From Planctomycetota bacterium (lineage in GTDB: Bacteria; Planctomycetota; UBA8108; UBA1146), in contig DQQH01000277.1 in NCBI GenBank assembly GCA_015664425.1, forward strand, positions 1-37,923: DNA of 37,923 bases, given 5' to 3'. Position numbers and translations under genes: made by a program. Shown in pieces: positions 19,127 through 28,874 of the stretch (positions are counted from its first letter, which is position 1; each line of letters begins with the position of its first letter). Below the pieces are notes generated by a model. It saw only the letters and a program-made list of their open reading frames with translations, made no database searches and was not told where the DNA came from.

Positions 19127-20398
19127 ATGTCAGACCTGAATATCACCTGTAAGCAGCGAGTGACATCGGGCTCGAACCCCCTCACCTACACGCTGGTACG
19201 CCTCGATGGCTTCATCGATGCCCCCAATTATCCTCGCTTCGAGAAAACGATGGAGCGCCTTGTGGAGGGGGGCAGACACCACCTGATCCTCGATTTCCGC
19301 AAGGTTCAGTACATCAATTCGACCGGCATCTCGGCGATCATCCGCTTCCATTCCGCCTCCAGCGAGGCGGGAGGACAGCTGGCACTTGCCCGGGTCGGAC
19401 GCAACGTGGGCCTGACGATGCACCTCCTTGGGATCACCAGCATCGTCCCCTTCCTGCGCAGGATCGAGGAAGCGGAGGCGGTACTCAACGGTGAGGCGGT
19501 CGCCGAAGTGGGCACACCGAATTCCGATGATGATTCACCCCTCGAGGTCCCGGTGATCAAAGAGGACAGGCGTGGTGGTGGTGGCACGGTGGCGATGCTG
19601 GTGCCAGAGGCGGGGCACTTCAGCGAAATCGTGCGCACCCGCGTCAGGCGTAGCGATGGCCAGACTTTTCTCAGCCACTCAACCAGCGACCTGCTGGCAA
19701 ACGTCGATCGCTGGCGCCCCGATCTTGTGGTGATCGACCAGCGAGTCGAGGGCAGCGACCGGATTGTCGAGGAGATGAAGGTAGAGGGAGACCACGCCCT
19801 TGCTTCGGTGATCCTGATCTATCCTCGTGGCTCCGATACGGTTGGAAACCAGGATTTCCGGGTCTGGGAGAATGACTATCTGATCGACCCTTTCGACCTC
19901 TCGAACCTCTTTGTTCTCACCGACAACGAAGTCCGACGCGTCTCTCATGACCGCAAGCAATTCACTCAACAGGTGCGCTTTCAGTTCGCGAGTTCCGGTG
20001 ACGCCATCGACAAGGGTCTGCGCCTCTCCAAACGGCTGATCGACAGGCTGCCGATGGCGGAAGCGGACCGGACCGCCCTGATTGCTGCATTCAAGGAAGC
20101 GATCGACAACGCCGTGCGCCACGGCAACGGATCTCGCTCCGAGGCAAAAATCACCGTCAATTATGTCGTTGACCCGCGCCGGGTCGCAGTCGTCATCGAG
20201 GATGAAGGGGATGGATTCGACTACGAGTATTTCATCGCCCAGATCGATTCGAAGGAGGCGTTCGAGCGCGCCAAAGAGAGGATCCGTGCGGGGGCCAGGG
20301 GAGGCCTTGGGATTTTGCTGATGCACAAGTGCTCTGACCGCCTCGAGTACCACGGTAAAGGCAATATAGTGCGCCTGGAGAAGAGAATCGGCGCCTGA
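19127..20398 (+). CDS. STAS domain - receiver-like segment - HATPase_c (RsbW/SpoIIAB-like) fusion protein
   Basis: N-term STAS: HLILDFRKVQYINSTGISAIIRFHSASSEAGGQLAL; middle: VAMLVPEAGHF...PDLVVIDQRVEG...ASVILIYPRG; C-term ATPase: N-box EAIDNAVRHGNGS, DEGDGFD, GGLGILLM. Confidence 0.88.
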   Translation: MSDLNITCKQRVTSGSNPLTYTLVRLDGFIDAPNYPRFEKTMERLVEGGRHHLILDFRKVQYINSTGISAIIRFHSASSEAGGQLALARVGRNVGLTMHLLGITSIVPFLRRIEEAEAVLNGEAVAEVGTPNSDDDSPLEVPVIKEDRRGGGGTVAMLVPEAGHFSEIVRTRVRRSDGQTFLSHSTSDLLANVDRWRPDLVVIDQRVEGSDRIVEEMKVEGDHALASVILIYPRGSDTVGNQDFRVWENDYLIDPFDLSNLFVLTDNEVRRVSHDRKQFTQQVRFQFASSGDAIDKGLRLSKRLIDRLPMAEADRTALIAAFKEAIDNAVRHGNGSRSEAKITVNYVVDPRRVAVVIEDEGDGFDYEYFIAQIDSKEAFERAKERIRAGARGGLGILLMHKCSDRLEYHGKGNIVRLEKRIGA

Positions 20399-20413
20399 AG
20401 GATCCCCGAAGTG

Positions 20414-20442
20414 TTGACACCCCAGAGCCCACCTTGCACAAT
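20414..20442 (+). promoter_or_regulatory. sigma70-like promoter candidate within an inverted repeat
   Basis: TTGACA (20414-20419), 17-nt spacer, CACAAT (20437-20442); flanked by CCCCGAA...TTCGGGG. Confidence 0.4.
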
Positions 20443-20581
20443 TCGGGGTCTGATCGCGGCCCCCTGGCTGCCTGGTGCCCCATCGAGGCGCGAGCCTTTC
20501 GGGTTCCGAGCCCTCGGGGAACCGATTTGCTGGCGGGTTGGCTCTGCTGGTGAGATTCGGGTGCGATAGCGAAAGACGCGA

Positions 20582-20656
20582 GCGGGTGTAGCTCAGGGGT
20601 AGAGCATCACGTTGCCAACGTGATTGTCGTCGGTTCGAATCCGATCACCCGCTCCA
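20582..20656 (+). tRNA. tRNA-Gly (anticodon GCC), CCA encoded
   Basis: GCGGGTGTAGCTCAGGGGTAGAGCATCACGTTGCCAACGTGATTGTCGTCGGTTCGAATCCGATCACCCGCTCCA folds as cloverleaf. Confidence 0.97.
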
Positions 20657-20962
20657 TTTTTCCTGTCCTGCCTCGTCTTTGCCTGCTCCACCTCGCCAGG
20701 CCTGTTTTGCCGGCCCGATGTTTCTTCGGGCCTCCAGAGGACCTCCGACCTTTGTCGTCGGGGTCGCGAGGAACTGCCGACGCTCTGCTCGAAGAGCTTG
20801 CAACCTCTTGAGGCGTGGGCCCTTCGGGAACTGGCCGGGGAAGGGCGGTTTTCCTCCTGGTGCCCCGGATGGACTCCGGGGCGTCCGCCCGCCAGAATCA
20901 AGCACGATCCGTCGTCGTCGGGGGATACTCCGGGGACAGTCACACCAGGGAAGGCACAACTG

Positions 20963-22285
20963 ATGACCGAGACTCCAGCCACCGACGACGTGGCCAACCT
21001 TGTCGAAATTCAGGGCGAAGGTCCATGCCGCAAGCGAATGAAGGTGGAAGTGCCCATCGAGGTGGTCGCCGATGAGTTTTCGGCGAGCTTCAAGCAACTT
21101 CGCGACACCGTTCAGTTCCCCGGTTTTCGCAAGGGTAAGACGCCCATCGCTCTCCTCAGGAGCCGTTTCAGCAAGCAGATCGACGGTGACGTTCGCCAGG
21201 AACTGCTGCGCAAGGCGTTTGGTGCTGAGGTCGAACGGGCCAAACTGCGGGTGCTCGGATCCCCCGAATTCGACAACATCGAGCTGAAGGAGGGAGCCCC
21301 CTTCACCTTCGAGGTGATTTTTGACGTCGAGCCCTCCTTCGATACCCCAAAATACAAGGGCATCGAGGTGGAAATGAGGCCTGTAGAGGTATCGAAGGCA
21401 GATGTCGATGGCGAGCTGAAGAGCCTTCTCGACCAGTTTGCCACCGCCGAGCCGATCGAAATCGAGGAGATGGGCGAAAATGACCTCGCTATCGTCGACC
21501 TGGCAGTGATCGATAGCGACGGGAACAGCGCATTCGACCGCCCCGAGGTGATGCTGAAGATTGGCCACGACCACGTCGATAACATCGATGTGGAAGGCCT
21601 TGGAAAACGCCTTTGCGAGGCAAAGGCAGACGAAACCCTGGATTTCGAGATCCAGGTCCCCGACGACTTTCCCAAGGAAGAATTTCGAGGCAAGGCCGCA
21701 ACCCTGCGAGCAGTCCTCAGGGACGCCAAGCGAACACGGGTCCCCGAGATCGATGAGGACTTCCTCGCGAAGATTGGCGTCGAAAGCGAAGAAAAGCTCC
21801 GCGAGGAGCTCGAAAAAGGGATCGAGCAACGGCGCCGTATTCGCGAGGAGCAGCGCCAGGAGGAGAAGTTGATCGAAAAGATCACCTCCACTATCGAGAT
21901 GGAACTTCCCGCTTCTCTTGTCGAGGAGCGCAAGAAGAACATCACGATGTCGACGCGCTTTCGCCTGATGCAGGAGGGGAAGTCGGAAGAGGAGGTCGAG
22001 GCTAGCCTCGACGATGATACGAGCGCCGAGGAAGAGGCGCGCGAAGAACTGCGTCGACTCTTCATCCTCGAGCGCATCGTCAACGAAGAAAAGGTGCTCG
22101 TTACCGAAGACGAGGTTCTCAACCGACTCGCTGCGATCGCTCGGTCCTATCAGAAGCCGCTCGACCAAGTGGTAGAGGACTACCGAAGCAAGGGAATGCT
22201 TGGTGAGTTACGCAACGGGATGCGGCGGGAGAAGGCGAGAACGTTGGTGCGCAAGAAAGCGAAGGCAGTCGAGGCTGACGGATAA
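20963..22285 (+). CDS. tig: trigger factor
   Basis: KRMKVEVPIEVVADEFSASFKQLRDTVQFPGFRKGKTPIALLRSRFSKQI signature; immediately upstream of clpP-clpX; ATG 20963 chosen, as the longer ORF reads through the tRNA. Confidence 0.96.
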   Translation: MTETPATDDVANLVEIQGEGPCRKRMKVEVPIEVVADEFSASFKQLRDTVQFPGFRKGKTPIALLRSRFSKQIDGDVRQELLRKAFGAEVERAKLRVLGSPEFDNIELKEGAPFTFEVIFDVEPSFDTPKYKGIEVEMRPVEVSKADVDGELKSLLDQFATAEPIEIEEMGENDLAIVDLAVIDSDGNSAFDRPEVMLKIGHDHVDNIDVEGLGKRLCEAKADETLDFEIQVPDDFPKEEFRGKAATLRAVLRDAKRTRVPEIDEDFLAKIGVESEEKLREELEKGIEQRRRIREEQRQEEKLIEKITSTIEMELPASLVEERKKNITMSTRFRLMQEGKSEEEVEASLDDDTSAEEEAREELRRLFILERIVNEEKVLVTEDEVLNRLAAIARSYQKPLDQVVEDYRSKGMLGELRNGMRREKARTLVRKKAKAVEADG

Positions 22286-22351
22286 TCCGGAGGCGAGTTC
22301 TGAAACAGGCGTGCGGTATGAAGCCAGCAGCGCCCCAGCACAGGAGATACC

Positions 22352-22972
22352 ATGGAAGACCTGCAGGAGATCCAGGACAACCTTGTCCCCTTCGTAATTG
22401 AGCGGACAGGGCGCGGCGAGCGTTCCTACGATATCTTCTCGCGGCTGCTCAAGGACCGCATCATTTTTATCGGCGATGCGATTCATGACAACACTGCCAA
22501 CCTGGTGATCGCCCAGATTCTGTTTCTTGTCTCTGACAACCGCAACCAGGACATCAACGTCTACGTCAATTCACCGGGAGGATCCGTGACCGCCGGTCTG
22601 GCGATCTACGACACCATGCAATTCGTTCAGTGTGACATCGCTACCTTCTGCATCGGCCAGGCTTCTTCGATGGCCGCATTGCTGCTCGCCGCCGGCACTG
22701 ATGGCAAGCGTCATGCTCTTCCCCACTCCCGTATCATGATTCACCAGCCGTGGGGTGGGGCTCAGGGGACGGCAAAGGACATCGAGATCCAGGCGCGCGA
22801 GATCCAGCGAAACAAGGAGGTCCTTTGCGAAATTCTCGGCCGGCACACCAAGAAGCCGCCGGCGCAAATTCAGGATGACTCCCACTGGGATTTCTTCATG
22901 TCAGCCCAGGAGGCGCAGGAATACGGCCTTGTCGATCAGGTGATCGATACCCTGAAGACAGATCAGGACTGA
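22352..22972 (+). CDS. clpP: ATP-dependent Clp protease proteolytic subunit
   Basis: 206 aa; [58 protein letters not shown] (catalytic Ser/His). Confidence 0.98.
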   Translation: MEDLQEIQDNLVPFVIERTGRGERSYDIFSRLLKDRIIFIGDAIHDNTANLVIAQILFLVSDNRNQDINVYVNSPGGSVTAGLAIYDTMQFVQCDIATFCIGQASSMAALLLAAGTDGKRHALPHSRIMIHQPWGGAQGTAKDIEIQAREIQRNKEVLCEILGRHTKKPPAQIQDDSHWDFFMSAQEAQEYGLVDQVIDTLKTDQD

Positions 22973-22988
22973 GAAAGGGGCAGACGAC

Positions 22989-24398
22989 TTGACCGGTAAG
23001 AAGAGAGAGGGCAGAGGTTCCGGTCAGCGGCCAGGAGAGCGTTGCGTCTTCTGCGGCAAGGGCGTCGAGGAGTCCGACCGTCTCATCGCAGGCCCCCCAG
23101 GGATCTACATCTGTAACGAGTGTATCGAGCTTTGCCACACCATCATCAGCGAAGAAGACGCCCTCAGAGCTGCGGTGGAGGCAAAGTCCGCCCGCACCAT
23201 CGAAGAGATCCCCTCTCCCAGGGAGATCTACGAGAAACTCAACCGTTACGTCATCGGCCAGGAAGAAGCGAAGCGAACCCTCTCGGTCGCTGTCCACCTC
23301 CATTATCGCCGGCTCCTTCATCTCGATGAGGCCGACGAGGAAAAGGTCGAGCTGGAGAAGTCGAACATTCTCCTGATCGGCCCGACCGGTTCGGGCAAGA
23401 CGCTGCTCGCTCGCACCCTCGCCCAGGCCCTCGATGTGCCCTTTGCCATCGGAGATGCCACGACTCTCACCGAGGCCGGTTATGTCGGCGAGGATGTCGA
23501 GAACCTGCTCCTTAAACTGTTGATGGCGGCGGACTTCGATATTCCGAAGGCAGAGCGCGGGATTATCTTCGTCGACGAGGTCGACAAGATCGGCAAGGCG
23601 ACCCAGAACGTTTCCATCACCCGGGATGTCTCGGGGGAGGGAGTTCAGCAGGCGCTGTTGAAGATCATCGAGGGGACCGTCGCCAACATCCCACCCCAGG
23701 GGGGGCGCAAGCATCCCGAGCAGCAGTTCATTCAGCTGGACACGCGCAACATCCTCTTCATCTGCGGGGGTGCTTTCAATGGTATCGAAGAAATCGTCGC
23801 CGAACGGCTCGACTCCAAGCGGGTTGGTTTCCGCGGCTCGGGCGTGGTGGAAAAGGGTGGTCCTGTCGATCTCGACGACCCCGTCGAACGCAGCCGCTTG
23901 CTCAACAAGGTTCAGGAAAAGGACCTTCTTCGCTACGGTATGATCCCCGAGTTTATCGGCCGCCTGCCGGTTCTCAGCGCCCTCGGACCGCTCAGCGAGG
24001 AGGAGATGGTTCGGGTGCTGATCGAACCTCGCAATGCTCTCGTGCGCCAGTACCAGGAATTCTTCCGAATGGACGACGCCTCACTGGAGTTCACCGACGA
24101 TGCTCTCAAGGGCATCGCTCGCCTCGCTCGCAAACGCGGCACCGGAGCTCGCGGGTTGCGGTCGGTGATCGAAGAGTTGATGCTCGACATCCTCTTCGAT
24201 CTGCCGGACAAGACCGAGATCAGGCAGTACGTCATCACCGGCGAGCAGGTGAGGCTCTACGAGGAGAAAAGGAGGGAAGGGGAGGAACCCGGGGTCGATC
24301 TTTCCAGCGAACAAGAGGCTGCCTCGGGGGGCGAAAGCAGCGTCGCCAAGAAGAAGAAGAAACCTCCCCCACCCGAGCAGCGCAGAAGCCGCGCCTAA
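22989..24398 (+). CDS. clpX: ATP-dependent Clp protease ATP-binding subunit ClpX
   Basis: Zn-finger CVFCGK...[42 protein letters not shown] start at 22989; basic/Pro-rich C-terminal tail. Confidence 0.97.
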   Translation: MTGKKREGRGSGQRPGERCVFCGKGVEESDRLIAGPPGIYICNECIELCHTIISEEDALRAAVEAKSARTIEEIPSPREIYEKLNRYVIGQEEAKRTLSVAVHLHYRRLLHLDEADEEKVELEKSNILLIGPTGSGKTLLARTLAQALDVPFAIGDATTLTEAGYVGEDVENLLLKLLMAADFDIPKAERGIIFVDEVDKIGKATQNVSITRDVSGEGVQQALLKIIEGTVANIPPQGGRKHPEQQFIQLDTRNILFICGGAFNGIEEIVAERLDSKRVGFRGSGVVEKGGPVDLDDPVERSRLLNKVQEKDLLRYGMIPEFIGRLPVLSALGPLSEEEMVRVLIEPRNALVRQYQEFFRMDDASLEFTDDALKGIARLARKRGTGARGLRSVIEELMLDILFDLPDKTEIRQYVITGEQVRLYEEKRREGEEPGVDLSSEQEAASGGESSVAKKKKKPPPPEQRRSRA

Positions 24399-24412
24399 GC
24401 CCCCTGGAGGCC

Positions 24413-24441
24413 TTGCACCCCTGGCGCAAGCCCAGTACGAT
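24413..24441 (+). promoter_or_regulatory. sigma70-like promoter candidate for rpmE
   Basis: TTGCAC (24413-24418), 17-nt spacer, TACGAT (24436-24441), about 160 nt upstream of rpmE ATG. Confidence 0.4.
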
Positions 24442-24602
24442 CCGCATCTTGTCGACCTTCGACCTCTTTCGAGCAGGCCGCTCGAGGCGGTGGAGTCGTC
24501 TGTGGACCCCGGGGCAAACACCGTCTTGCGGCGGTCGCCGGGACATCCGCCACGGGACCTGCCGGTTGAGCAGGGGCCACGAGAACGAGCAGGAGCCCAG
24601 AA

Positions 24603-25520
24603 ATGAAGGCTGATATCCATCCGAAATACGTCGACTGCACCGTGACCTGCGGCTGCGGAAACGTCTTTCAGACCCGGGCGGGAGTTAAGGCGCTGAACAT
24701 CGAGATCTGTTCCGCCTGCCACCCCTTCTACACCGGCAAGCAGAAATTCGTCGATGCCGCTGGCCGGGTCGAGAAGTTCCAGCAGCGTTACGCCTGGAAA
24801 GAGGGCAGCGCTGACCAGGTTCTCGGGGCCGCAGACGACGCCCGTAAGGATGTACGCCAGAAGCAACTCGACGCCGAGGCGGCAGGACGCCAGGAGGCAG
24901 AAGAGCGCAAGAAGGAGCGTGCCGAGCGCCGCAAGAAGATCCTCGAGAGGAAAAAGAAAAAGGCAGAGGCGGAGGCTGCTGCCCAGGCCAAGGCGCTGGC
25001 GAAGGCCGAGGCCAAAGCCGCGGCAGAGGAGAAGGCCGCAGCCCAGGCGAAGGCGGCTGAAGCACCGGCGGCTGAAGCACCGGCGGCTGAAGCACCGGCG
25101 GCTAAGGCACCGGCTGCTGAAGCACCGGCCGCTAAAGCACCGGCCGCTAAAGCACCGGCTGCTGAAACGCCGGCCGCTGAAGCTCCAGGGAAGAAAGACA
25201 CAGGGAAGAAAACTCCAGCCAAGGAGACGCCGGCTGCTGGAGTTGCGGTTGCTAAAACCCCGGCTGCTGAGGCTCCGGCTGCTGAGACTGCGGCTGCTAA
25301 AGCTCCGGCCGAGGAAGCTAAAGTTGCTGAAGCCCCAGGGAAAGAAGCCCCAGGGAAGGAAGCCCCAGGGAAGGAAGCCCAAGCCAAGGAGACTCCAGCC
25401 AAGGAGACTCCAGCCAAGGAAGCCCAAGCCAAGGAAACTCCTGCCAAGGAAACTCCAGCCGCCGAAACTCCGGCGGAAGAAGCCCGCCCCAAGGCGGAGG
25501 GCAAGACAGACGAGCAGTAA
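24603..25520 (+). CDS. rpmE: 50S ribosomal protein L31 with a long repetitive C-terminal extension
   Basis: First ~66 aa [27 protein letters not shown]...[29 protein letters not shown] is L31 (zinc-Cys type); followed by ~239 aa of Ala/Lys/Glu/Pro repeats in the same frame to TAA. Confidence 0.93.
   Translation: MKADIHPKYVDCTVTCGCGNVFQTRAGVKALNIEICSACHPFYTGKQKFVDAAGRVEKFQQRYAWKEGSADQVLGAADDARKDVRQKQLDAEAAGRQEAEERKKERAERRKKILERKKKKAEAEAAAQAKALAKAEAKAAAEEKAAAQAKAAEAPAAEAPAAEAPAAKAPAAEAPAAKAPAAKAPAAETPAAEAPGKKDTGKKTPAKETPAAGVAVAKTPAAEAPAAETAAAKAPAEEAKVAEAPGKEAPGKEAPGKEAQAKETPAKETPAKEAQAKETPAKETPAAETPAEEARPKAEGKTDEQ
25051..25490 (+). repeat. intragenic short tandem repeats in the L31 extension
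   Basis: 15-nt units (gctgaagcaccggcg variants, [10 protein letters not shown]), then GKEAP, KETPA and KEAQA units. Confidence 0.9.
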
Positions 25521-25535
25521 CTCGATAACAGGGCA

Positions 25536-25574
25536 GGGGCCGGCAGGGATTCCCAGGGAGTCTCTGTCGGCCCC
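25536..25574. other. strong hairpin in the rpmE-prfA spacer
   Basis: GGGGCCGGCAGGGA (25536-25549) pairs with TCTCTGTCGGCCCC (25561-25574), with two G-T wobbles; no following T-run. Confidence 0.5.
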
Positions 25575-25640
25575 GCTGCCATCGGTCGGCACGTCTCTCC
25601 TGTGGCATCTTCTGACTCTCCCGTGTGGAATGGCAGGATC

Positions 25641-26753
25641 GTGAGCAACGCACCCAGCGACTTTCTCGAAGCCCCCATCGAGGGCAAATTCTACGAGCGC
25701 CTTACGGCCCTCGTTTCTCGATTCGAGGAGTTAGAAACGGCCATCTCCGATCCCGCGATTCAGAAAGACCGCGCGCACTTCCAGGAACTGCTCAAGGAAC
25801 ACGGTTCTGCCGGAGCCCGGGTCGGTCTATTTCGAACCTACCTCAAGATCTTAAGTGGCCTCGAGGAGGCGAAATCTATCATCGAGGAGGGCGACGACCC
25901 TGAAATCCAGGAGCTCGCCGCTGCCGAAATCGATGACCTCAACGAGGCCCTCCGGGAAGCGGCGAGGATGGTGCGCAGTACAATCCTCGACCAGCAGGTC
26001 GAGGGAGGGGACGATTGCATCATCGAGATCCGAGCGGGTATCGGTGGTGATGAGGCAGCGCTCTTTGCCGCTGACATCTTCAAGATGTATTCCCTCTTTT
26101 CCGAGCAGTCGCGCTGGAAGGTGGAGGTTCTCGACGAGCGGGCCACCGATCTCGGCGGCTACAAGGAAATCACATTTGCGGTGCGCGGCCGGGGAGCTTT
26201 CTCCAGGCTCTGTTTCGAGTCGGGAGGGCACCGGGTTCAGCGGGTTCCCACCACGGAATCTCAGGGCCGGATACACACCTCGGCGATTACTGTGGCGGTG
26301 CTGCAGGAAGCAAAAGAAACCGAAATGGTGGTCGAGGAGAGCGACCTGCGCATCGACACCTTCTGCGCATCTGGGCCAGGCGGCCAGAAGGTGAACAAAA
26401 CGGCCAGTGCCGTTCGTATTACCCACGTCCCCACCGGTATCGTGGTTTCAATACAGGATGAGAAATCCCAGCACCGCAATCGAGACAAAGCGATGCGAGT
26501 TCTTCGTTCTCGCATCAAGGAGCGCCAGGAGCAGGAAAAGCGGCAGAAAGAAGATGCTCTGCGTCGTACCCTGATAGGCTCGGGAGACCGCAGCGACCGT
26601 ATCCGCACCTACAACTTCCCCCAGAACCGCGTCACCGACCACCGCATCGGCTGCACGCTGTACAACCTCGATCGCTTCGTGCAGGGAGACCTGGATGAGT
26701 TGCTCAGGCAGCTCGAGGCCCACGACCGCGAAGAACGGGTCCAAGCGCTCTGA
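25641..26753 (+). CDS. prfA: peptide chain release factor 1
   Basis: GGQ motif [51 protein letters not shown] start at 25641 (or GTG 25602). Confidence 0.96.
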   Translation: MSNAPSDFLEAPIEGKFYERLTALVSRFEELETAISDPAIQKDRAHFQELLKEHGSAGARVGLFRTYLKILSGLEEAKSIIEEGDDPEIQELAAAEIDDLNEALREAARMVRSTILDQQVEGGDDCIIEIRAGIGGDEAALFAADIFKMYSLFSEQSRWKVEVLDERATDLGGYKEITFAVRGRGAFSRLCFESGGHRVQRVPTTESQGRIHTSAITVAVLQEAKETEMVVEESDLRIDTFCASGPGGQKVNKTASAVRITHVPTGIVVSIQDEKSQHRNRDKAMRVLRSRIKERQEQEKRQKEDALRRTLIGSGDRSDRIRTYNFPQNRVTDHRIGCTLYNLDRFVQGDLDELLRQLEAHDREERVQAL

Positions 26754-26783
26754 GGAACCGGCATCGCCCCGGAAGGCCCCCGG

Positions 26784-27644
26784 ATGTCAACGCTTACCAT
26801 CGCAAAACTTCTCGCCGAAGGGATCGCGGCGCTCGAGGAATTCGAGCATCCTCATCTCGATGCTCGCTTCCTTCTCGAGGGGGTGATCGGGGCCACTGCC
26901 GAGGAGATCGTCGGCGATGGATCGCGGCCCCTGGGCGACGCTGAGGCGAGCCGATACCGCACTTTCATCGCTCGCCGAAAAAGCGGCGAACCGGTGGCAT
27001 ACATCCTCGGCGAGTGGGAGTTCTGGAGCCTCACCTTTATCGTCACTCCTGCTGTCCTAATTCCGCGGCCGTCGACGGAATTGCTGGTCGAGTGGGGGGT
27101 CGATATCCTACGCCAGAAAAAGGCGCCACGCGCCGTCGATGTCGGCACCGGCTGCGGAGCGATCGCAATCGCTCTGGCGAAGGAGATCCCCCAGCTGGAA
27201 GTGATCGCCGTCGATCGTAGTGCTCCGGCGCTCGCCGTTGCCGCCGCCAACGTCAGGCACCATCACCTGGAGAAAAGAGTGACGCTGGTGCGCTCCGATC
27301 TCCTCGGCGGGATCAGTGGCCCTTTCGATCTGGTGGTCAGCAATCCTCCCTATGTCGCCCGCGGTGACCCTGCGCTGGAGGTTGCTGTCGAGGAGCACGA
27401 GCCCGCCATCTCTCTCTTCGATGATCTCGACGGCGATGGACTTGGCTATTTCCGCCGCCTTGTTCCCCAGGCACGCCCCCTTCTCGCCCCGGAGGGCACC
27501 CTGCTCCTCGAGGTGGGGGAAACCCAGGGACAGGAGGTGCTCGAGATCGTCGCTGAAGAAGGGTTTCAGGGGAGGCTGCGCCCTGACCTCGCCGGGGTCG
27601 ATAGGGCGGTTGCGGCGACCCTCAACGGCGATGGCTCTTCCTGA
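26784..27644 (+). CDS. prmC: release factor glutamine methyltransferase
   Basis: DVGTGCGAIAIALAKEIP, VVSNPPYVA catalytic NPPY motif; directly downstream of prfA. Confidence 0.95.
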   Translation: MSTLTIAKLLAEGIAALEEFEHPHLDARFLLEGVIGATAEEIVGDGSRPLGDAEASRYRTFIARRKSGEPVAYILGEWEFWSLTFIVTPAVLIPRPSTELLVEWGVDILRQKKAPRAVDVGTGCGAIAIALAKEIPQLEVIAVDRSAPALAVAAANVRHHHLEKRVTLVRSDLLGGISGPFDLVVSNPPYVARGDPALEVAVEEHEPAISLFDDLDGDGLGYFRRLVPQARPLLAPEGTLLLEVGETQGQEVLEIVAEEGFQGRLRPDLAGVDRAVAATLNGDGSS

Positions 27645-27793
27645 TCTCTCGCCTCATCGTTGATGTTACCGGACCCAGAAGGGGCCATTCTTCTTGGCAA
27701 GCAGGGTTGCCGACATTTCCGTCGCGGATACCATTCCCGGGTTCCGTCGGCAGAAGAACTGTTGAGGCGACGCCCGAAGAAGAAAGCGAGGCG

Positions 27794-28870
27794 ATGAGCA
27801 GCAAGATTAGCAAGATTCTGGTCGTCGGTACCGGAAAGGTAGGCTCCCTCGTCGGGACACTGCTCGGTCGGGCGGGTTTCGAGGTGAAGGGGGCCGATCT
27901 GGTCGCCAACGATGGCCTCGGGTATCCGTCAGCCGCCCTCGACGTCTCCGACGACAAGGCGCTCGATGCTGCCCTCTCCCAGCAGGACGCGGTCGTCTCC
28001 TGTCTTCCCTTCCAGCTCAACCTGACCGTTGCCGAGAGCGCACACGCAAGAGGTGTTCACTACTTCGATCTGACCGAAGACGTCAGTACAACTCGCGCGA
28101 TCATCGAGATATCAAAGGAAGGGCCGGGAGTACTTGCGCCGCAGTGCGGCCTTGCTCCAGGATTTGTGGGGATCGTTGGTGCAAGCCTTGTCGCAGGCTT
28201 CGACAGCCTGCGCAGCATCGAGTTGAGAGTCGGGGCGCTTCCCCAGAAACCGACCGGCAAGTTCGGCTACGCCTTCAACTGGTCACCTGAAGGGGTCGTC
28301 AACGAGTACATCAACGACTGCGAGGTGATTCGCGACGGTGTTTTCCAGACGTTTCCCGCCCTCGATTTGCTGGAGGAGATCGACATCCACGGCCAGAAGC
28401 TGGAAGCGTTTACCACCTCGGGCGGACTCGGCACGATGTGTGAGACCTACGCGGGAAAGGTCGATAACCTCAATTACAAGACGATACGCTACCCGGGTCA
28501 CTGTCAGGCGATACGCTTTCTCTTCGATGACCTTCACCTGAGGGAAAACCGCAAACGGGCGGGGGATATCCTGATCAAGGCATGCCCCCCCTGCGATGAG
28601 GACGTCGTCTATGTCCACGCCGCAGTCGAGGGGATGAAGGACGGGGCTCTCGCTCGCAATGGGTTTGTCGAGGCCTACTTTCCGCTCGAGATCGATGGGG
28701 TTGAATGGCGTGCGATTTCCTGGACCACCGCTTCTTCAGTTGCCGCGGTCGTCGAGATGGTCTCGACAGGATCACTCCCTGACGAGGGCTTCATCAAGCA
28801 GGAGGAAATTTCCCTCGAGACTTTTCTGTCGACCACCAGTGGGAGCCTCTACAAGGTGCCGGAGGCGTAG
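27794..28870 (+). CDS. saccharopine dehydrogenase-like oxidoreductase
   Basis: KILVVGTGKVGSLVGTLLGRAGFEVKGADLV Rossmann motif; DAVVSCLPFQLNLTVAESAHARGVHYFDLTEDVSTT...GLAPGFVGIVGASL. Confidence 0.88.
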   Translation: MSSKISKILVVGTGKVGSLVGTLLGRAGFEVKGADLVANDGLGYPSAALDVSDDKALDAALSQQDAVVSCLPFQLNLTVAESAHARGVHYFDLTEDVSTTRAIIEISKEGPGVLAPQCGLAPGFVGIVGASLVAGFDSLRSIELRVGALPQKPTGKFGYAFNWSPEGVVNEYINDCEVIRDGVFQTFPALDLLEEIDIHGQKLEAFTTSGGLGTMCETYAGKVDNLNYKTIRYPGHCQAIRFLFDDLHLRENRKRAGDILIKACPPCDEDVVYVHAAVEGMKDGALARNGFVEAYFPLEIDGVEWRAISWTTASSVAAVVEMVSTGSLPDEGFIKQEEISLETFLSTTSGSLYKVPEA

Positions 28871-28874
28871 TTCC

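Noticed and set aside
20645-22168. 507-aa minus-strand ORF opposite tig
   Set aside because: Shadow ORF from GC-rich codon usage; plus-strand trigger factor is clearly the gene and the antisense product has no recognisable domain
25051-25490. Possible CRISPR array
   Set aside because: Repeats are short, contiguous, in frame and lack spacers; they encode the L31 tail
24081-25592. 503-aa minus-strand ORF with repeated [16 protein letters not shown] motifs
   Set aside because: Low-complexity complement of the clpX end and the L31 repeat tail; not an independent protein
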